Shown: piece after piece, positions 54,373-54,373 of the stretch
Numbering within the stretch: position 1 is the stretch's first letter
Layout of the letters: each line of letters starts with the position of its first letter
Assembly (NCBI GenBank): GCA_019635485.1
Contig: JAHBZL010000036.1
Location: forward strand, 1 to 54,373
DNA: 54,373 nucleotides
Direction of reading: 5' to 3'
Origin: Piscinibacter sp.
GTDB lineage: Bacteria > Pseudomonadota > Gammaproteobacteria > Burkholderiales > Burkholderiaceae_C
Program-made: the position numbers and the translations under genes
Notes under the pieces: generated by a model
What the model was told of the DNA's origin: nothing
Databases searched by the model: none
What the model saw: only the letters and a program-made list of their open reading frames with translations

Positions 54373-54373
54373 C

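Overview
The window (54.4 kb) is very GC-rich, densely coded chromosomal DNA. Gene content (a DmpR/MopR-type regulator with a sigma-54 promoter, ABC uptake plus cyanase, DUF1302/DUF1329 envelope proteins, Kup, UPRT, DUF2145, DUF3297) and a dispersed GC-rich intergenic repeat fit a betaproteobacterium of the order Burkholderiales, perhaps the Rubrivivax/Leptothrix/Methylibium side. That placement is inference. I see no tRNA, rRNA, CRISPR array, integrase, transposase or plasmid function.

Layout. 0-6.3 kb: the tail of a NorD/CbbO-like VWA gene, a large unrecognised cytoplasmic protein, and a leftward set of small envelope genes (Ser-rich exported protein, DUF2145, rhomboid, DUF3297). 6.4-10.6 kb: a KdpD/KdpE-like two-component pair next to the potassium transporter kup. 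10.7-19.3 kb: an AraC/GyrI regulator; an AcoD/ExaC-type aldehyde dehydrogenase with a consensus sigma-54 promoter; a TetR-HlyD-ATPase-permease efflux operon; a fluoroacetate-dehalogenase-like hydrolase; an orphan ABC binding lipoprotein. 19.5-30.5 kb: a glutamate-synthase-like flavoprotein, LuxR-type regulator, GST, DUF898 membrane protein, M48 protease, cytosine deaminase, an orphan ATP synthase c subunit, uracil phosphoribosyltransferase, a second unrecognised large protein sharing an N-terminal motif with the first, a GNAT and a patatin. 30.6-33.8 kb: an ECF-type sigma factor and a TPR Ser/Thr kinase.

33.8-49.3 kb is a probable phenylpropanoid/aromatic island. A leftward eight-gene array (aldehyde dehydrogenase, CalA-like coniferyl-alcohol dehydrogenase, DUF1302, DUF1329, YCF48-like protein, RND transporter, binding protein, HSL esterase) starts at a sigma-54 promoter and faces a divergent MopR/DmpR-type activator that keeps the known phenol- and zinc-binding residues. 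Beside it is a tannase/feruloyl-esterase lipoprotein with a MarR regulator and a clear palindromic operator between them. 49.4-53.6 kb: a DUF1348 gene and a cyanate/nitrate-type ABC uptake operon ending in cyanase. The window closes with a membrane-anchored Mrr-like protein.

The strongest leads for new biology are: (i) the sigma-54-controlled trans-envelope array built around DUF1302/DUF1329/YCF48/RND; (ii) the shared N-terminal tag on two otherwise unrelated large proteins; (iii) a 161-bp imperfect palindrome and a separate GC-rich repeat family, one copy of which encodes the start of a protein; and (iv) an orphan c-subunit gene of F-type ATP synthase between two pyrimidine-salvage genes.
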